Source: CALITV01 sp964415795
GTDB taxonomy: Bacteria; UBP6; UBA1177; JAKLFG01
Assembly: GCA_964415795.1 (NCBI GenBank)
Contig: CAYQBN010000007.1
Location: forward strand, 91,082 to 155,081
Direction: 5' to 3'
Length of the DNA stretch: 64,000 bases
The translations under genes and the position numbers were made by a program. The notes below the pieces were generated by a model. The model was not told the origin of the DNA. It did no database searches and saw only the letters and a list, made by a program, of their open reading frames with translations. Below are positions 39,096 to 47,502 of the stretch, piece after piece (the stretch's first letter is position 1; every line of letters begins with the position of its first letter).

Positions 39096-40069
39096 GGAAC
39101 CTCCTTCCGTATCTCGGTCCAGTCTTCACCAGAAAGTTTCGCCCCCACACGGCAGATGACACGAGAGGCAAGAAGCGTACCGATCTCGGCACACCGTTGA
39201 AGCGTCATTTCACGGAGAAGGCCGTATAAAAAGCCGGCGGCATAAAGATCTCCGGCACCGGTGGTGTCGCGGCACGGCACTGGCCGCGCCGGAGTCTTTA
39301 CCGTCTCGCCATCGCGGCTAGCCAGCGACCCTTCCTTCCCGCACTTCACCACCGCAATGGGAGAGTGGCGCGCAAGCACACCGAGCGCCTGATCGGGAGA
39401 TTCCTTACCGGTAAAGATAGCCGCCTCCTGCTCGTTGGCAAAGAGGATGTCTATCTGACGAGAGGAAACGAGTTCCCAGAGGAAAGAATGGTTTTCACGT
39501 ACCACATTATGGCTCGCCAGATCGAGCGAGACCTGCGCGCCGCTTTCCTGAGCAAGTGTCACCGCCCGGCGAAGAAGTGCATGGTCCTGTACCAGATACC
39601 CCTCAATATGGACGATACGAGAGCCGCCCAACAGATCCCGCGAGAGTTCATCGGGAGACAGCGTGACCGCCGAACCGAGGTAGGTAGCAAAAGTGCGTTC
39701 CCCGTCGGGCGAAATGAAGGCCATGGCACGCCCTGTAGAGATACGACCGGTAAAGAGCCGCGCCTCGATACCCGACCGCTCGAGGTCGGTCCGAAACAAC
39801 GCACCAACGGCATCGTCGCCGACCTTCCCGACATAGGCGCACGGGACACCGAGACCCGCCAGCCCGTGGACCGTATTGGCTGCTGATCCCCCCGAGACAC
39901 AAAAATGGGGTAAGGTCTTGGTCTCAGCAGTGAACTCCTCCACACGCCGTTCGTCGACGAGGGTCATCGTTCCCCGGACGAGCCCGTGTTCGGCAAGGAA
40001 CCGATCATCGGGAAGAGAAACCAAAATATCTACCAGTGCATTCCCGATGCCGACAACGGCAAACGACAT
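39092..40069 (-). CDS. PfkB-family carbohydrate/nucleoside kinase, adenosine-kinase-like
   Basis: A 325-residue ribokinase-fold kinase. GGSAANTVHGLAGLG near the N-terminus and DTTGAGDLYAAGFLYGL with the catalytic Asp near the C-terminus are the two PfkB signatures. The opening GIGNALVDILV and the position of GGSAANT match the adenosine kinase branch. It follows a 5'-nucleotidase gene by 13 bases, so a nucleoside salvage pair (AMP to adenosine outside, adenosine to AMP inside) is likely. Substrate assignment remains inference. Confidence 0.88.
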   Translation of the reverse strand: MSFAVVGIGNALVDILVSLPDDRFLAEHGLVRGTMTLVDERRVEEFTAETKTLPHFCVSGGSAANTVHGLAGLGVPCAYVGKVGDDAVGALFRTDLERSGIEARLFTGRISTGRAMAFISPDGERTFATYLGSAVTLSPDELSRDLLGGSRIVHIEGYLVQDHALLRRAVTLAQESGAQVSLDLASHNVVRENHSFLWELVSSRQIDILFANEQEAAIFTGKESPDQALGVLARHSPIAVVKCGKEGSLASRDGETVKTPARPVPCRDTTGAGDLYAAGFLYGLLREMTLQRCAEIGTLLASRVICRVGAKLSGEDWTEIRKEVP

Positions 40070-40082
40070 CGCGGCTATGCCG

Positions 40083-41651
40083 CTACTTTATGATGGTAAG
40101 ACGCCCCATCTCGGGCTGGGGGAACTTCTTGTGCTTTTTCAGGTAGTCGACGAGCATCACGGGAAGCGCGATGAAGGTGTCCTTTTTATTCTTGAGGTTC
40201 TTGAGCATCGTGTAACCGTCGCCGCCATTCGCAAGGAAACTGTTGATCACGAAGGTATAAACTTTGTTCTTGTCGAGCGGCTTGCCGCCTACTTTGATGT
40301 CAACGGCGGTTCCTTTATAGATCTTCAGGCTGAACCCCGATATCTGAAGGAATCCGCCAGCCCCTTCACCCTTCTCGGCGAAATGGTCGAGCACCTCTTG
40401 AAGTTCGCTTCCTTTTATCTTTCCCACGACCAGCGTGTCCATGAACGGGAACATGCTGTAGAGCTCACGCTCCGTTATCTTGCCGGCAGGAATGCCGCGG
40501 CGGATCGAACCGGCGTTGAAAAAGGCAATATCCGCCTTGCCGCGATCGCGCATGATGTCGGCAATGATGTCACCGAGCATGATCTCCTTGAACCGCGCCT
40601 CTTCGCGGTATCCTTCGAGTGGCGTTTCAACCGTCCCGAGCACCTCTTCAGAGAAATCGCATTTGAAGCCGGCAAGCATCTCGAGCATCGCCTTGTTCTC
40701 GGGGATCTCTTTCTCGAGGAATTCATAGGTCACCTTGGTACCCTCGGCCACCTTCCGTTTGAGATTGATGGGGTACAATTTGAAGTTGGTCTTGGTAATC
40801 TTGCCGTTCTTGACGACCAGATCAAAGCGGCCAAGCCACTTGCCCATACCGTCGGTTTGAACGATGAAGGTATCGCCTATTTTGACCGGCGCTTGGAGAA
40901 GACGATGGGTATGACCGCCGACGATAAGGTCTATCCCCGGTACCGACTTGGCAAGGAAGTTGTCTCCCTCGAACCCCTCATACGATTTGTCGGTGTCGAA
41001 GTAGCCGAGATGAGTAAGCGCGATGATTATGTCGTTGTTTTTGCGAAGGATCGGCACTCGCGTCTTCGCCTCTTGAATGGGATCGGTCACCACGACCTTG
41101 CCCTCGAGACCGGCACCGGTTATCTGTTCGATCTCGCGGGTCGAGAGGCCCAGAACCGCGACCTTGAGCCCACTTTCGAAGTGCTTTTCTATGTACTCCT
41201 TGTCGGCAAGCGGCTTGGTGCCGCCATCCTTATAGATGTTCGCCGAGACCCAGTCGAATGTCGCTTCCTGCTTCATCTCATTGAAGACCTCGGTACCAAA
41301 GAACAGGTCATGGTTGCCGACCACCGTGGCATCGAAGCCGATGAGATTCATTCCTTTGATGACCGGGAGATTGTGACACACATTGCTCCGCGGATCACCG
41401 AGCGCCGTATCACCCGCCATGAGGACTAGCATATCGCCGCCTTTTCCCTGTACCTCGGCACGGATCTGATCCACGAGCGTCTTCATCGCAGCAAGTCCGC
41501 CGATCCCGGGATTGCCCGGCTCATCGTACTGCCACGCCATTCCATGTATATCGTTGGTGAAAAGCACCGTGAGCAGGTGCTCCTTCTCCTGCGCCGAGAG
41601 AGAGAGAATCGTCAAAAAGAGAACGAGCCAAAGGATGAAAACTTTTCTCAT
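40083..41651 (-). CDS. 5'-nucleotidase/UshA-family exported metallophosphatase
   Basis: A 522-residue protein with a cleavable signal peptide (LWLVLFLTILSLSAQ). The metallophosphatase domain shows FTNDIHG, MAGDTALGD, VVGNHDLFFG and VGGHTHRLL, which bind two metals. The C-terminal 5'-nucleotidase domain includes FFNAGSIRRGIPAG and ITERELYSMFPF and closes with the FVINSFLANGGDGY substrate-binding segment. It would release nucleosides and phosphate from extracellular nucleotides in the periplasm. Its own promoter lies inside the end of the preceding gene. Confidence 0.94.
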   Translation of the reverse strand: MRKVFILWLVLFLTILSLSAQEKEHLLTVLFTNDIHGMAWQYDEPGNPGIGGLAAMKTLVDQIRAEVQGKGGDMLVLMAGDTALGDPRSNVCHNLPVIKGMNLIGFDATVVGNHDLFFGTEVFNEMKQEATFDWVSANIYKDGGTKPLADKEYIEKHFESGLKVAVLGLSTREIEQITGAGLEGKVVVTDPIQEAKTRVPILRKNNDIIIALTHLGYFDTDKSYEGFEGDNFLAKSVPGIDLIVGGHTHRLLQAPVKIGDTFIVQTDGMGKWLGRFDLVVKNGKITKTNFKLYPINLKRKVAEGTKVTYEFLEKEIPENKAMLEMLAGFKCDFSEEVLGTVETPLEGYREEARFKEIMLGDIIADIMRDRGKADIAFFNAGSIRRGIPAGKITERELYSMFPFMDTLVVGKIKGSELQEVLDHFAEKGEGAGGFLQISGFSLKIYKGTAVDIKVGGKPLDKNKVYTFVINSFLANGGDGYTMLKNLKNKKDTFIALPVMLVDYLKKHKKFPQPEMGRLTIIK

Positions 41652-41652
41652 G

Positions 41653-42234
41653 TCACACCCCGTTATGTCCTTTCTGTTTCTCGCCGTTACCGCACAATTC
41701 TTCCGCAGAATATAGTAGGTGGGGAGAAAAAGTCAAATAGTCGCGGGAACATTCGACATAGGTAGCCGCCGATCGCGCAAGAGCCGCCCGCTCCTCATCG
41801 GAAAGCGTCCGCTTGACGACCGCCGGATTTCCCGCCACGAGCACACCGTCAGGGATGACGGTGCCTCCCCGAACGAGCGAACCAGCGGCGATGAGCACTT
41901 CGTTCCCTACCCGGCACCCATCGAGAAGAACGGCGCCCATCCCGACAAGGACACGATCGCCAACGGTGGCACCGTGGACAACAGCGTTATGACCGATGGT
42001 CACCTCGTCGCCGATGGTCGTCGGAAAACGAACGCTCGTAACATGTATCGTCGCGTTGTCCTGAATGTTGGTCCGTGCCCCCACCCGGATGGTATTCACA
42101 TCGCCCCGTACGACGGCGCCGGGCCAGATGCTCGACGCCGCTCCAATGGTAACCGCCCCAAGCACCGTTGCGTTACGAAAAACGACCGCCGCGGGATCGA
42201 TGCGGGGAAACATTTCACGATACGGTCCTATCAT
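41653..42234 (-). CDS. gamma-class carbonic anhydrase-like hexapeptide protein
   Basis: A 193-residue left-handed beta-helix protein with repeated hexapeptides (for example SSIWPGAVVRGDVNTIRVG and TIGHNAVVHGATVGDRVLVGMGA). The conserved Arg-Gly-Asp and the histidines of NATIHVT and IGHNAVVHG are the metal ligands of gamma carbonic anhydrases (Cam/YrdA/PaaY group). Activity in this subgroup is often unproven. ATG at 42234 shares a base with the stop of the diguanylate cyclase gene; a GTG one codon earlier is the alternative. Confidence 0.9.
   Translation of the reverse strand: MIGPYREMFPRIDPAAVVFRNATVLGAVTIGAASSIWPGAVVRGDVNTIRVGARTNIQDNATIHVTSVRFPTTIGDEVTIGHNAVVHGATVGDRVLVGMGAVLLDGCRVGNEVLIAAGSLVRGGTVIPDGVLVAGNPAVVKRTLSDEERAALARSAATYVECSRDYLTFSPHLLYSAEELCGNGEKQKGHNGV
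41709..41736 (-). promoter_or_regulatory. sigma70-like promoter of the 5'-nucleotidase gene, inside the upstream gene
   Basis: On the minus strand TTGACT (41736-41731) and TATATT (41714-41709) are 16 bases apart. The promoter lies in the last 85 bases of the carbonic-anhydrase-like gene, so the nucleotidase operon can be transcribed separately. Confidence 0.6.
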
Positions 42235-43208
42235 CACGCCACCTCATATCCGTCCCGTGAGCGTCTTTTTACCCGATACATCGTCTCGTCGGCCTTCGCG
42301 ATGATCTCCTTCGCGGATCGCCCGTCTTCGGGAAAACCGGAGACGCCGAAGCTCGCTGTGATGCGGATCGTCGCCCCTCCCCCCTCGAAAGGATGGTTTC
42401 GGAGACTTTCCCATAGCCGTTCGACGACGATACGGGCATGTTCCTTGGAGGTGTGCGGCAGGAAAACGACGAACTCGTCACCGCCGTAACGGAACGCCAC
42501 ATCGGCACGACGAAGGTGTTGGATGACCAAGCGTCCCACTTCGCGGAGAAGCCGAGACCCCGTTATATGACCATAGGTGTCGTTGACCTGTTTGAAATGG
42601 TCAAGATCGAAGAATATGAGCGAGAACTCGGTAAGATACCGTACCCCTTGATTTATCGACTGTTCGAGAAGGGAGAAAAGGTGGCGCGTGTTGTACAGAC
42701 CAGTCACCTCATCTATGATGGTGAGCTCCTTTATCCGCTCAAGCTTGGCGATCTTACGGATCGCCTCGTTCACCACGGAAACGAACACCGTCGCCTCCTC
42801 CTGCAGATCGGCGTCCTCGGCGATCGTCTCTTCGATGCAGTACCACCCTTCGCTCCAGACGGTAGTTTCATCCGCATATCCTATCGGAAAGAAAAGGAAC
42901 CGGGAATCTCCCATCTCGGGAAGCGTAATGTCCGACCGGTGGCATTCGCCCCTCAAGGGAATAGCGGAAAGATCAGCGGACACGGCAAGGGGAAAATGAA
43001 GGGTCTTACGCGCCGGGTAGGCGACATTCACCCAGAATGTCCCGTCGCGTCGCGTGACGACCGCACAGGAGTATCCGGCAAAGATCTCGGCGGAGATCTC
43101 AACCACCCGAGAATAGAGGAAATCGAGCTCATCTGCCTCGAGCAGGCGACGCACCACCGAAGCGAGCGACGGAGAGTCAATCGCCGCTTCCTTTTTCTTC
43201 TTTCTCAA
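42234..43208 (-). CDS. diguanylate cyclase with N-terminal GAF-like region
   Basis: A 324-residue protein. Residues 1-155 are a cytoplasmic sensory region of GAF-like size, without transmembrane segments. The C-terminal GGDEF domain has an intact active site (RYGGDEFVVF) and DLDHFKQVNDTYGH. An RRAD sequence five residues before GGDEF gives a normal RxxD inhibitory site, so the enzyme should make c-di-GMP and be product-inhibited. The start appears to be TTG at 43208, overlapping the end of the preceding gene by 32 bases. The signal sensed is unknown. Confidence 0.92.
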   Translation of the reverse strand: MRKKKKEAAIDSPSLASVVRRLLEADELDFLYSRVVEISAEIFAGYSCAVVTRRDGTFWVNVAYPARKTLHFPLAVSADLSAIPLRGECHRSDITLPEMGDSRFLFFPIGYADETTVWSEGWYCIEETIAEDADLQEEATVFVSVVNEAIRKIAKLERIKELTIIDEVTGLYNTRHLFSLLEQSINQGVRYLTEFSLIFFDLDHFKQVNDTYGHITGSRLLREVGRLVIQHLRRADVAFRYGGDEFVVFLPHTSKEHARIVVERLWESLRNHPFEGGGATIRITASFGVSGFPEDGRSAKEIIAKADETMYRVKRRSRDGYEVA

Positions 43209-43548
43209 GGAATTCTTCCACCTTGTCCTTAATGCGCACGAAGGAAACTATAAGGAGCAGACCCGATAAAGTCAAAGTTATAGAGAAAAGAACCTTCCCC
43301 ATCCTGACCTGCCCCACATTGTTTTTTGCGCTCATCAGTTCGCGTCCGAGACGCTGCTGCTCTTCTTCAGAGAGGCTCGCCCATGTTCCTTCAGAGAACC
43401 GAGGGTCTTGTGCGATGCGTTCGAGCCTTTTTTCGGCATTCCCGGTAAGCAGAACGCTTGCCAGCAGGAATACAGCGCTCGCGACGACGCCGATAGCACC
43501 CCACCTGAAGCGACGCGTCGCCATCGCCTCTTTCAGTCGTTTGTTCAT
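43177..43548 (-). CDS. small membrane protein with two helices
   Basis: A 123-residue protein, not recognised. Two hydrophobic helices (about residues 18-36 and 85-103) flank a polar, charged segment of about 45 residues. The C-terminus is a short Glu/Lys-rich tail. ATG at 43548 overlaps the stop of the barrel gene (ATGA), and its own end overlaps the diguanylate cyclase gene by 32 bases. The long frame extends to 43677, but that part is antisense to conserved barrel coding sequence. It might couple the envelope to the cyclase; this is speculation from position. Confidence 0.7.
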   Translation of the reverse strand: MNKRLKEAMATRRFRWGAIGVVASAVFLLASVLLTGNAEKRLERIAQDPRFSEGTWASLSEEEQQRLGRELMSAKNNVGQVRMGKVLFSITLTLSGLLLIVSFVRIKDKVEEFLEKEEKGSGD

Positions 43549-45443
43549 AATGTCACATCCATTTCTAGTTTGACGCCTTTGAAATCGGGAAGGTTGCGGC
43601 ATACGCCGCCGATGCAGGTGAGCCCCCCACGCATGAGCCCGCCGAAAAGAGATACGCGTACCTTTCGATAGGCCCACCCGATGGATCCCCCCGGATAGTA
43701 TTTTTCTTCGTTTCTTTCATAAAAGAGCGTTTCGAACTTGTTTCGGTAGTAGGTACCGACATAGGACAGGAATAGGGTGTTCTTCCATGAGAGATCAAGG
43801 ATATGGCGCTGTTCTATCGCGCCGCGCTCTTCAACGGTGTCGACCCACACGAGGTCACGGCGGTAGAGTTCGAGATTGAGTTTGGCCGAGAATCCTGACA
43901 TGCCAACACCGCCGAGCAGCTGCGTGTAGAGCGTCTCGCCGTGGTACGGCTGACTCGCGCCATTGATACGACGGAACGCCGCCGTGGCGGTGAGCGATGC
44001 GGGGCCGAACTTCCGTTCGAGCGAGCCGCCGACGAGCCAATGGTCCTCTTTCGGCGTCCGGTCCTCTTCGTATTCCCACGAGTCACGATACCTCTCCGAG
44101 AGTCCGCCGATGAACTCCACCGCCGCCGTGATGCCGGTAAAGTCGTTGTCGGTAAACCGGACACGGGCACGCATCGCCATCGTATTGAGGTCGTTGAGCA
44201 GCGGTAGATTGTCCCAGTTGAGCGACGGCGGTCTGAAGTAGCGTCGCAGATAGTCAGGGTCCTCCATGGTGCGGTAGTTGAGCCAGTAGCGTTCGTAGCG
44301 CTTTCCCTCGAGGGTGATCGTGAGACGGCTTTTCGAAATGTCGTACCAGTTGGCGAACGAGAAGTAGAGCGCGTTGGCGAGCGAGAGATCGGTCCTTTTT
44401 TTCGTATCGCCCCACACCGCCTCCTGTACCCAGCGATCGGCACCCGCCGGCACGAGCGTCGCCCCAATGTAGCCGGTCGTTCGCGGGATGAGGCGGAACA
44501 GGTCGGCATAGATCCCGACAAGGTGAAAATACTTGTTCTGATAGGTGCGGGGCGATGTCGGATCATCCCAGTTCTGGCGGTCGAGAAGATAGTCACCATA
44601 GATACCGCCCCCGTATTCGACACCGAAGTCAAGCATATCGGCGACACGGTACCCCGCCTCGGTGCCCCAGAGAACATCGTCAGCCTCTCCCATCCGCTCG
44701 AGCGACGACCGATCGCGCAGATAGGGATTGGCGACACCGCCAAAAGCTTTGGCATGGAAGCCTTTCCCTTTGAACGAAACCTCGCCACCGCGCACGGCGT
44801 TGTCCTCGCCACCCGACTCGCGGAGCATAGAAAAGAAAAGCCCCCGGTTCATGCTTTCGGAAAAATCACCGAGCGTCACCCCCAGGTCGAATCCCAAAAA
44901 GGACCATTCTCCCTTGCCGTAGAGGCGGTCAATGTAATGTTCCCACCCATGATTGAATGCCTCCGGTGAATAGCGGTACTCATAGTTTTCGACCGCCGGA
45001 TCGTCGTTCTTAAGGAAAAACAACACGAAGTTCTTGCGTAGGCCGATCGTGTAGGCGTCGTAGCGCGCTTCGAAGAGCGTCTCGTTCACCGCGACACCGT
45101 AATCCTCAGGTATCGACCCCTCCTCCGCTTTCGCATCGAGGCGCATCTCAGCGCGACTCGAGGAGTAACCGCTGAAACGCACCGGCCCCGGTGCATGCCG
45201 CGGAGACTGCGGAGCAGTCGCCGGGGACGGTTGCGGCGCCGGGCTGGGAACATTTTCCGTCGCCTGATCCGGGAGATCGGCAGGTGCCTGATCGGTGTGC
45301 TCTCCGCCAGTCACCGCAGGATCCTCTCCTGCCGCATCCCCAGACACCGGTTTCTCGGCCGCCGGCGCGGGGACAACATCCGGTTCCTCGGCAAAAGCGA
45401 TGAAAGAGAACAGCAGGGCGCCAAGCACCAGCGGGAAGACCAT
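43545..45443 (-). CDS. predicted outer-membrane beta-barrel protein with Pro/Ala-rich N-terminal linker
   Basis: A 632-residue exported protein. The signal peptide (VFPLVLGALLFSFIAFA) is followed by about 75 residues rich in Pro, Ala and acidic residues. From FSGYSSSRAEMRL onward, about 20 amphipathic strands with many Tyr, Trp and Gly residues suggest a large barrel, and the chain ends KLEMDVTL. I cannot name the family with confidence, though the layout recalls the DUF6029-type barrels. ATG at 45443 follows the redoxin stop by one base, so they are translated together. Its close link to two thioredoxin-like lipoproteins suggests a shared envelope function. Confidence 0.75.
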   Translation of the reverse strand: MVFPLVLGALLFSFIAFAEEPDVVPAPAAEKPVSGDAAGEDPAVTGGEHTDQAPADLPDQATENVPSPAPQPSPATAPQSPRHAPGPVRFSGYSSSRAEMRLDAKAEEGSIPEDYGVAVNETLFEARYDAYTIGLRKNFVLFFLKNDDPAVENYEYRYSPEAFNHGWEHYIDRLYGKGEWSFLGFDLGVTLGDFSESMNRGLFFSMLRESGGEDNAVRGGEVSFKGKGFHAKAFGGVANPYLRDRSSLERMGEADDVLWGTEAGYRVADMLDFGVEYGGGIYGDYLLDRQNWDDPTSPRTYQNKYFHLVGIYADLFRLIPRTTGYIGATLVPAGADRWVQEAVWGDTKKRTDLSLANALYFSFANWYDISKSRLTITLEGKRYERYWLNYRTMEDPDYLRRYFRPPSLNWDNLPLLNDLNTMAMRARVRFTDNDFTGITAAVEFIGGLSERYRDSWEYEEDRTPKEDHWLVGGSLERKFGPASLTATAAFRRINGASQPYHGETLYTQLLGGVGMSGFSAKLNLELYRRDLVWVDTVEERGAIEQRHILDLSWKNTLFLSYVGTYYRNKFETLFYERNEEKYYPGGSIGWAYRKVRVSLFGGLMRGGLTCIGGVCRNLPDFKGVKLEMDVTL

Positions 45444-45444
45444 G

Positions 45445-45990
45445 TCACTTGCGCGAAAGTTCTTCGAGTTCACGAGCGATCCGTTCCTCGTCACCCGGTT
45501 CATACCCAGTATGAGCGGAGAAAACCGTGCCATTCTTATCCACGACGAGAAGATACGGGACAGTATCGCCGCCGGGAAGCAAAGACGGTATCTTTTTCTT
45601 GGCAGGATCTACAAGGATAGGGAAAGGCAGGGCGTTCTCGACGGCGAACGCGCGCACCTTGTCCATCTCCTCCTCGCCGTCGGTCGATATGGCGACGAAT
45701 TCGACCGTATCGCGGAAGCGGGGATACAACTCCGCGAGATGCCGGAGTTCCGTCTTGCAGGGATCACACCATGTGGCCCAGAATGCGGCAAGAAGGTGCT
45801 TTTTGCCACGGATCGACTCGAAGGAGAACTTCCCACCATCCCAAGTGTCGAAATCGAGAACAAAGCCCCCCTGCCGAGCAGGAGCGGAGGTCGCCCCCGT
45901 CGCTTCGGCAGTCTCGAGGGATCCCTTGTCGGGTGTCGAAGCGCACCCTATGGCCGCGAGAACCAAAAGAACGGAAAAGAAACGCCTCAT
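45445..45990 (-). CDS. TlpA-like thioredoxin-fold lipoprotein
   Basis: A 181-residue predicted lipoprotein (lipobox LAAIGC). The thioredoxin/AhpC-TSA fold starts at about residue 42, and the redox-active motif is WATWCDPCK. The cis-proline segment TVPYLLVVDKNG is present. Proteins of this type reduce or oxidise cysteines in exported proteins on the periplasmic side. The ATG overlaps the stop of the preceding lipoprotein gene, and the barrel gene follows by one base. Confidence 0.9.
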   Translation of the reverse strand: MRRFFSVLLVLAAIGCASTPDKGSLETAEATGATSAPARQGGFVLDFDTWDGGKFSFESIRGKKHLLAAFWATWCDPCKTELRHLAELYPRFRDTVEFVAISTDGEEEMDKVRAFAVENALPFPILVDPAKKKIPSLLPGGDTVPYLLVVDKNGTVFSAHTGYEPGDEERIARELEELSRK

Positions 45991-46712
45991 AGTTCGTCCA
46001 ACCAGAACTGGATCGCCCGCTCCTGATTATCGGCAAGAGAAGAATCCCACCCTTCGAAGTAGTTGAGTATCTTCATCGAGGTGCCGTCTATGAGCGCGTT
46101 GGTCGGATAACCTTGTTGGATGTACTTACCCATCGTGGACTGCATATCCATCTTGAGATACCCGTAAATGAACTTGGCACTATCCCCATATTCGTCTATC
46201 ATGATCTCGCGGAGGTTTGCTATCTTCGCAGGTTCCTTCGATGGCTGAGGCCCAGAAAGCAACCCATTCTCGATGAAGATGATCTCGAGACCCCTCTCGA
46301 CATATTCCGGCTTGTAGATGCCGGGAAGGTCGTTTTTCTCAGTATTGCAGTAAGGACAATCGTAGGCCGAGAAGATGAGCCAGATGAGCTTCTTTTTCTT
46401 GTAGAAGTGGCCGAGCGTCCACTCCTTGTCCTCGTGATCAAAGAAGGTGATGTTCGCCGCGATGTCGTCCACCTGATTGGAAGTCGGCGTCTCTTCCGGA
46501 TAAGGCGGCAACGCCTCGTCCACATCGGGGGTTTCATCAACCACGAGGTCGTCGGTCACGATCTCGTCAGGCACCACATCGTCGATTACCTCGCTGTCAT
46601 CGGGAACCGGCTGTGTGTCGTCGCCCTCGTTACCATCATCCTCGCCGCATGCGACACACAACAGGATGCTGAGCATCACTGCGCCGGCGATCAACCATGC
46701 CTGCTTTTTCAT
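45987..46712 (-). CDS. lipoprotein with Asp-rich tether and thioredoxin-like domain
   Basis: A 241-residue protein with lipobox LLCVAC and a tether of about 60 residues rich in Asp, Val and Pro (DDxxVxDE units). A thioredoxin-like domain carries FSAYDCPYCNTEKND. The CPYC centre and the later GYPTNALIDG (cis-Pro-like) fit an oxidoreductase of the AhpC/Omp28 kind. It shares the Asp-rich tether style with the Kazal lipoproteins and the 26.3-27.3 kb lipoprotein. It overlaps the TlpA-like gene by four bases. Partner and substrate are unknown. Confidence 0.83.
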   Translation of the reverse strand: MKKQAWLIAGAVMLSILLCVACGEDDGNEGDDTQPVPDDSEVIDDVVPDEIVTDDLVVDETPDVDEALPPYPEETPTSNQVDDIAANITFFDHEDKEWTLGHFYKKKKLIWLIFSAYDCPYCNTEKNDLPGIYKPEYVERGLEIIFIENGLLSGPQPSKEPAKIANLREIMIDEYGDSAKFIYGYLKMDMQSTMGKYIQQGYPTNALIDGTSMKILNYFEGWDSSLADNQERAIQFWLDEL

Positions 46713-46736
46713 TGCGTCTTCTCCCTCAATCAGAAG

Positions 46737-47501
46737 TTATTCGTCTATCCGCAGTAATACCACGGTGATGTTGTCTTTGCCCCCATTCGCGTTCGCCCTG
46801 TCAATAAGCCGCTCCGCCGCTTCCTTGAGCGAAGAGGTGGAAGAGAGTGTTGCGGCGATGTCGGCGTCGGGCACCATATCGGAAAGACCGTCGGAGCAGG
46901 CAAGGTATATCTCGCCACGCTTGACGGTGCGCTCTTGGATATCCACGAGGACATTCTCCTTCATACCGAGCGCCCGCATGATGACATTCTTGTGCGGGAA
47001 ATGGCGCGCCTGTTCCGGCGTTATCTGGCCCGCCTTGACATACTCGTTGACGAGCGAGTGGTCCTCGGTTATTTGGGTAATCCCGCCGTCGAAGTAACAG
47101 TAACACCGGCTGTCGCCGACATGCGCGACATAGAGCGTGCCATTCTCGAGCAGAAGCATCGCCACGATCGTCGTCCCCATGCCCGCGTAGCCGGAACTTC
47201 CCTGCGCCGCCCGGTAGATCTTACGGTTCGCAAAGCGGATGCCGACCCGGAGTTTGTTCGCCTCGTGGGAGAGTGCCGGGTCCTCCTTGTAGGGCCAGGT
47301 CATGTCCTCATCCTCGGTCGAGGCTCGGAAGAACTTGACCACCGTCTCTATCGCGATCGAAGAGGCTATTTCTCCGGCGTTGTGGCCGCCCATGCCGTCG
47401 GCGACGACGAAAACCCGTTCACTTTCGAGGACCGCAAAGGAATCCTCGTTGAGGTCCCGTTTCCTGCCGACATCGGTCTTTCCATAGCACGAAAACTTCA
47501 T
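46737..47501 (-). CDS. PP2C-family protein Ser/Thr phosphatase
   Basis: A 254-residue protein of the PppA/PrpC/Stp1 type. It begins MKFSCYGKTDVGRKRDLNEDSF and shows VADGMGGHNAGEIAS with the metal-binding Asp and Gly. YVAHVGDSRCY, TEDHSLV, CSDGLSDMV and GKDNITVVL complete the set of PP2C motifs. It would remove phosphate from serine/threonine-phosphorylated proteins. No Hanks-type kinase is in the window. It starts one base after the upstream lipid-kinase-like gene stops. Confidence 0.94.
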   Translation of the reverse strand: MKFSCYGKTDVGRKRDLNEDSFAVLESERVFVVADGMGGHNAGEIASSIAIETVVKFFRASTEDEDMTWPYKEDPALSHEANKLRVGIRFANRKIYRAAQGSSGYAGMGTTIVAMLLLENGTLYVAHVGDSRCYCYFDGGITQITEDHSLVNEYVKAGQITPEQARHFPHKNVIMRALGMKENVLVDIQERTVKRGEIYLACSDGLSDMVPDADIAATLSSTSSLKEAAERLIDRANANGGKDNITVVLLRIDE

Positions 47502-47502
47502 G

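Noticed and set aside
39876..41429. Antisense frame of 517 codons opposite the 5'-nucleotidase
   Set aside because: The minus strand encodes a full metallophosphatase with signal peptide; the plus frame has no motif.
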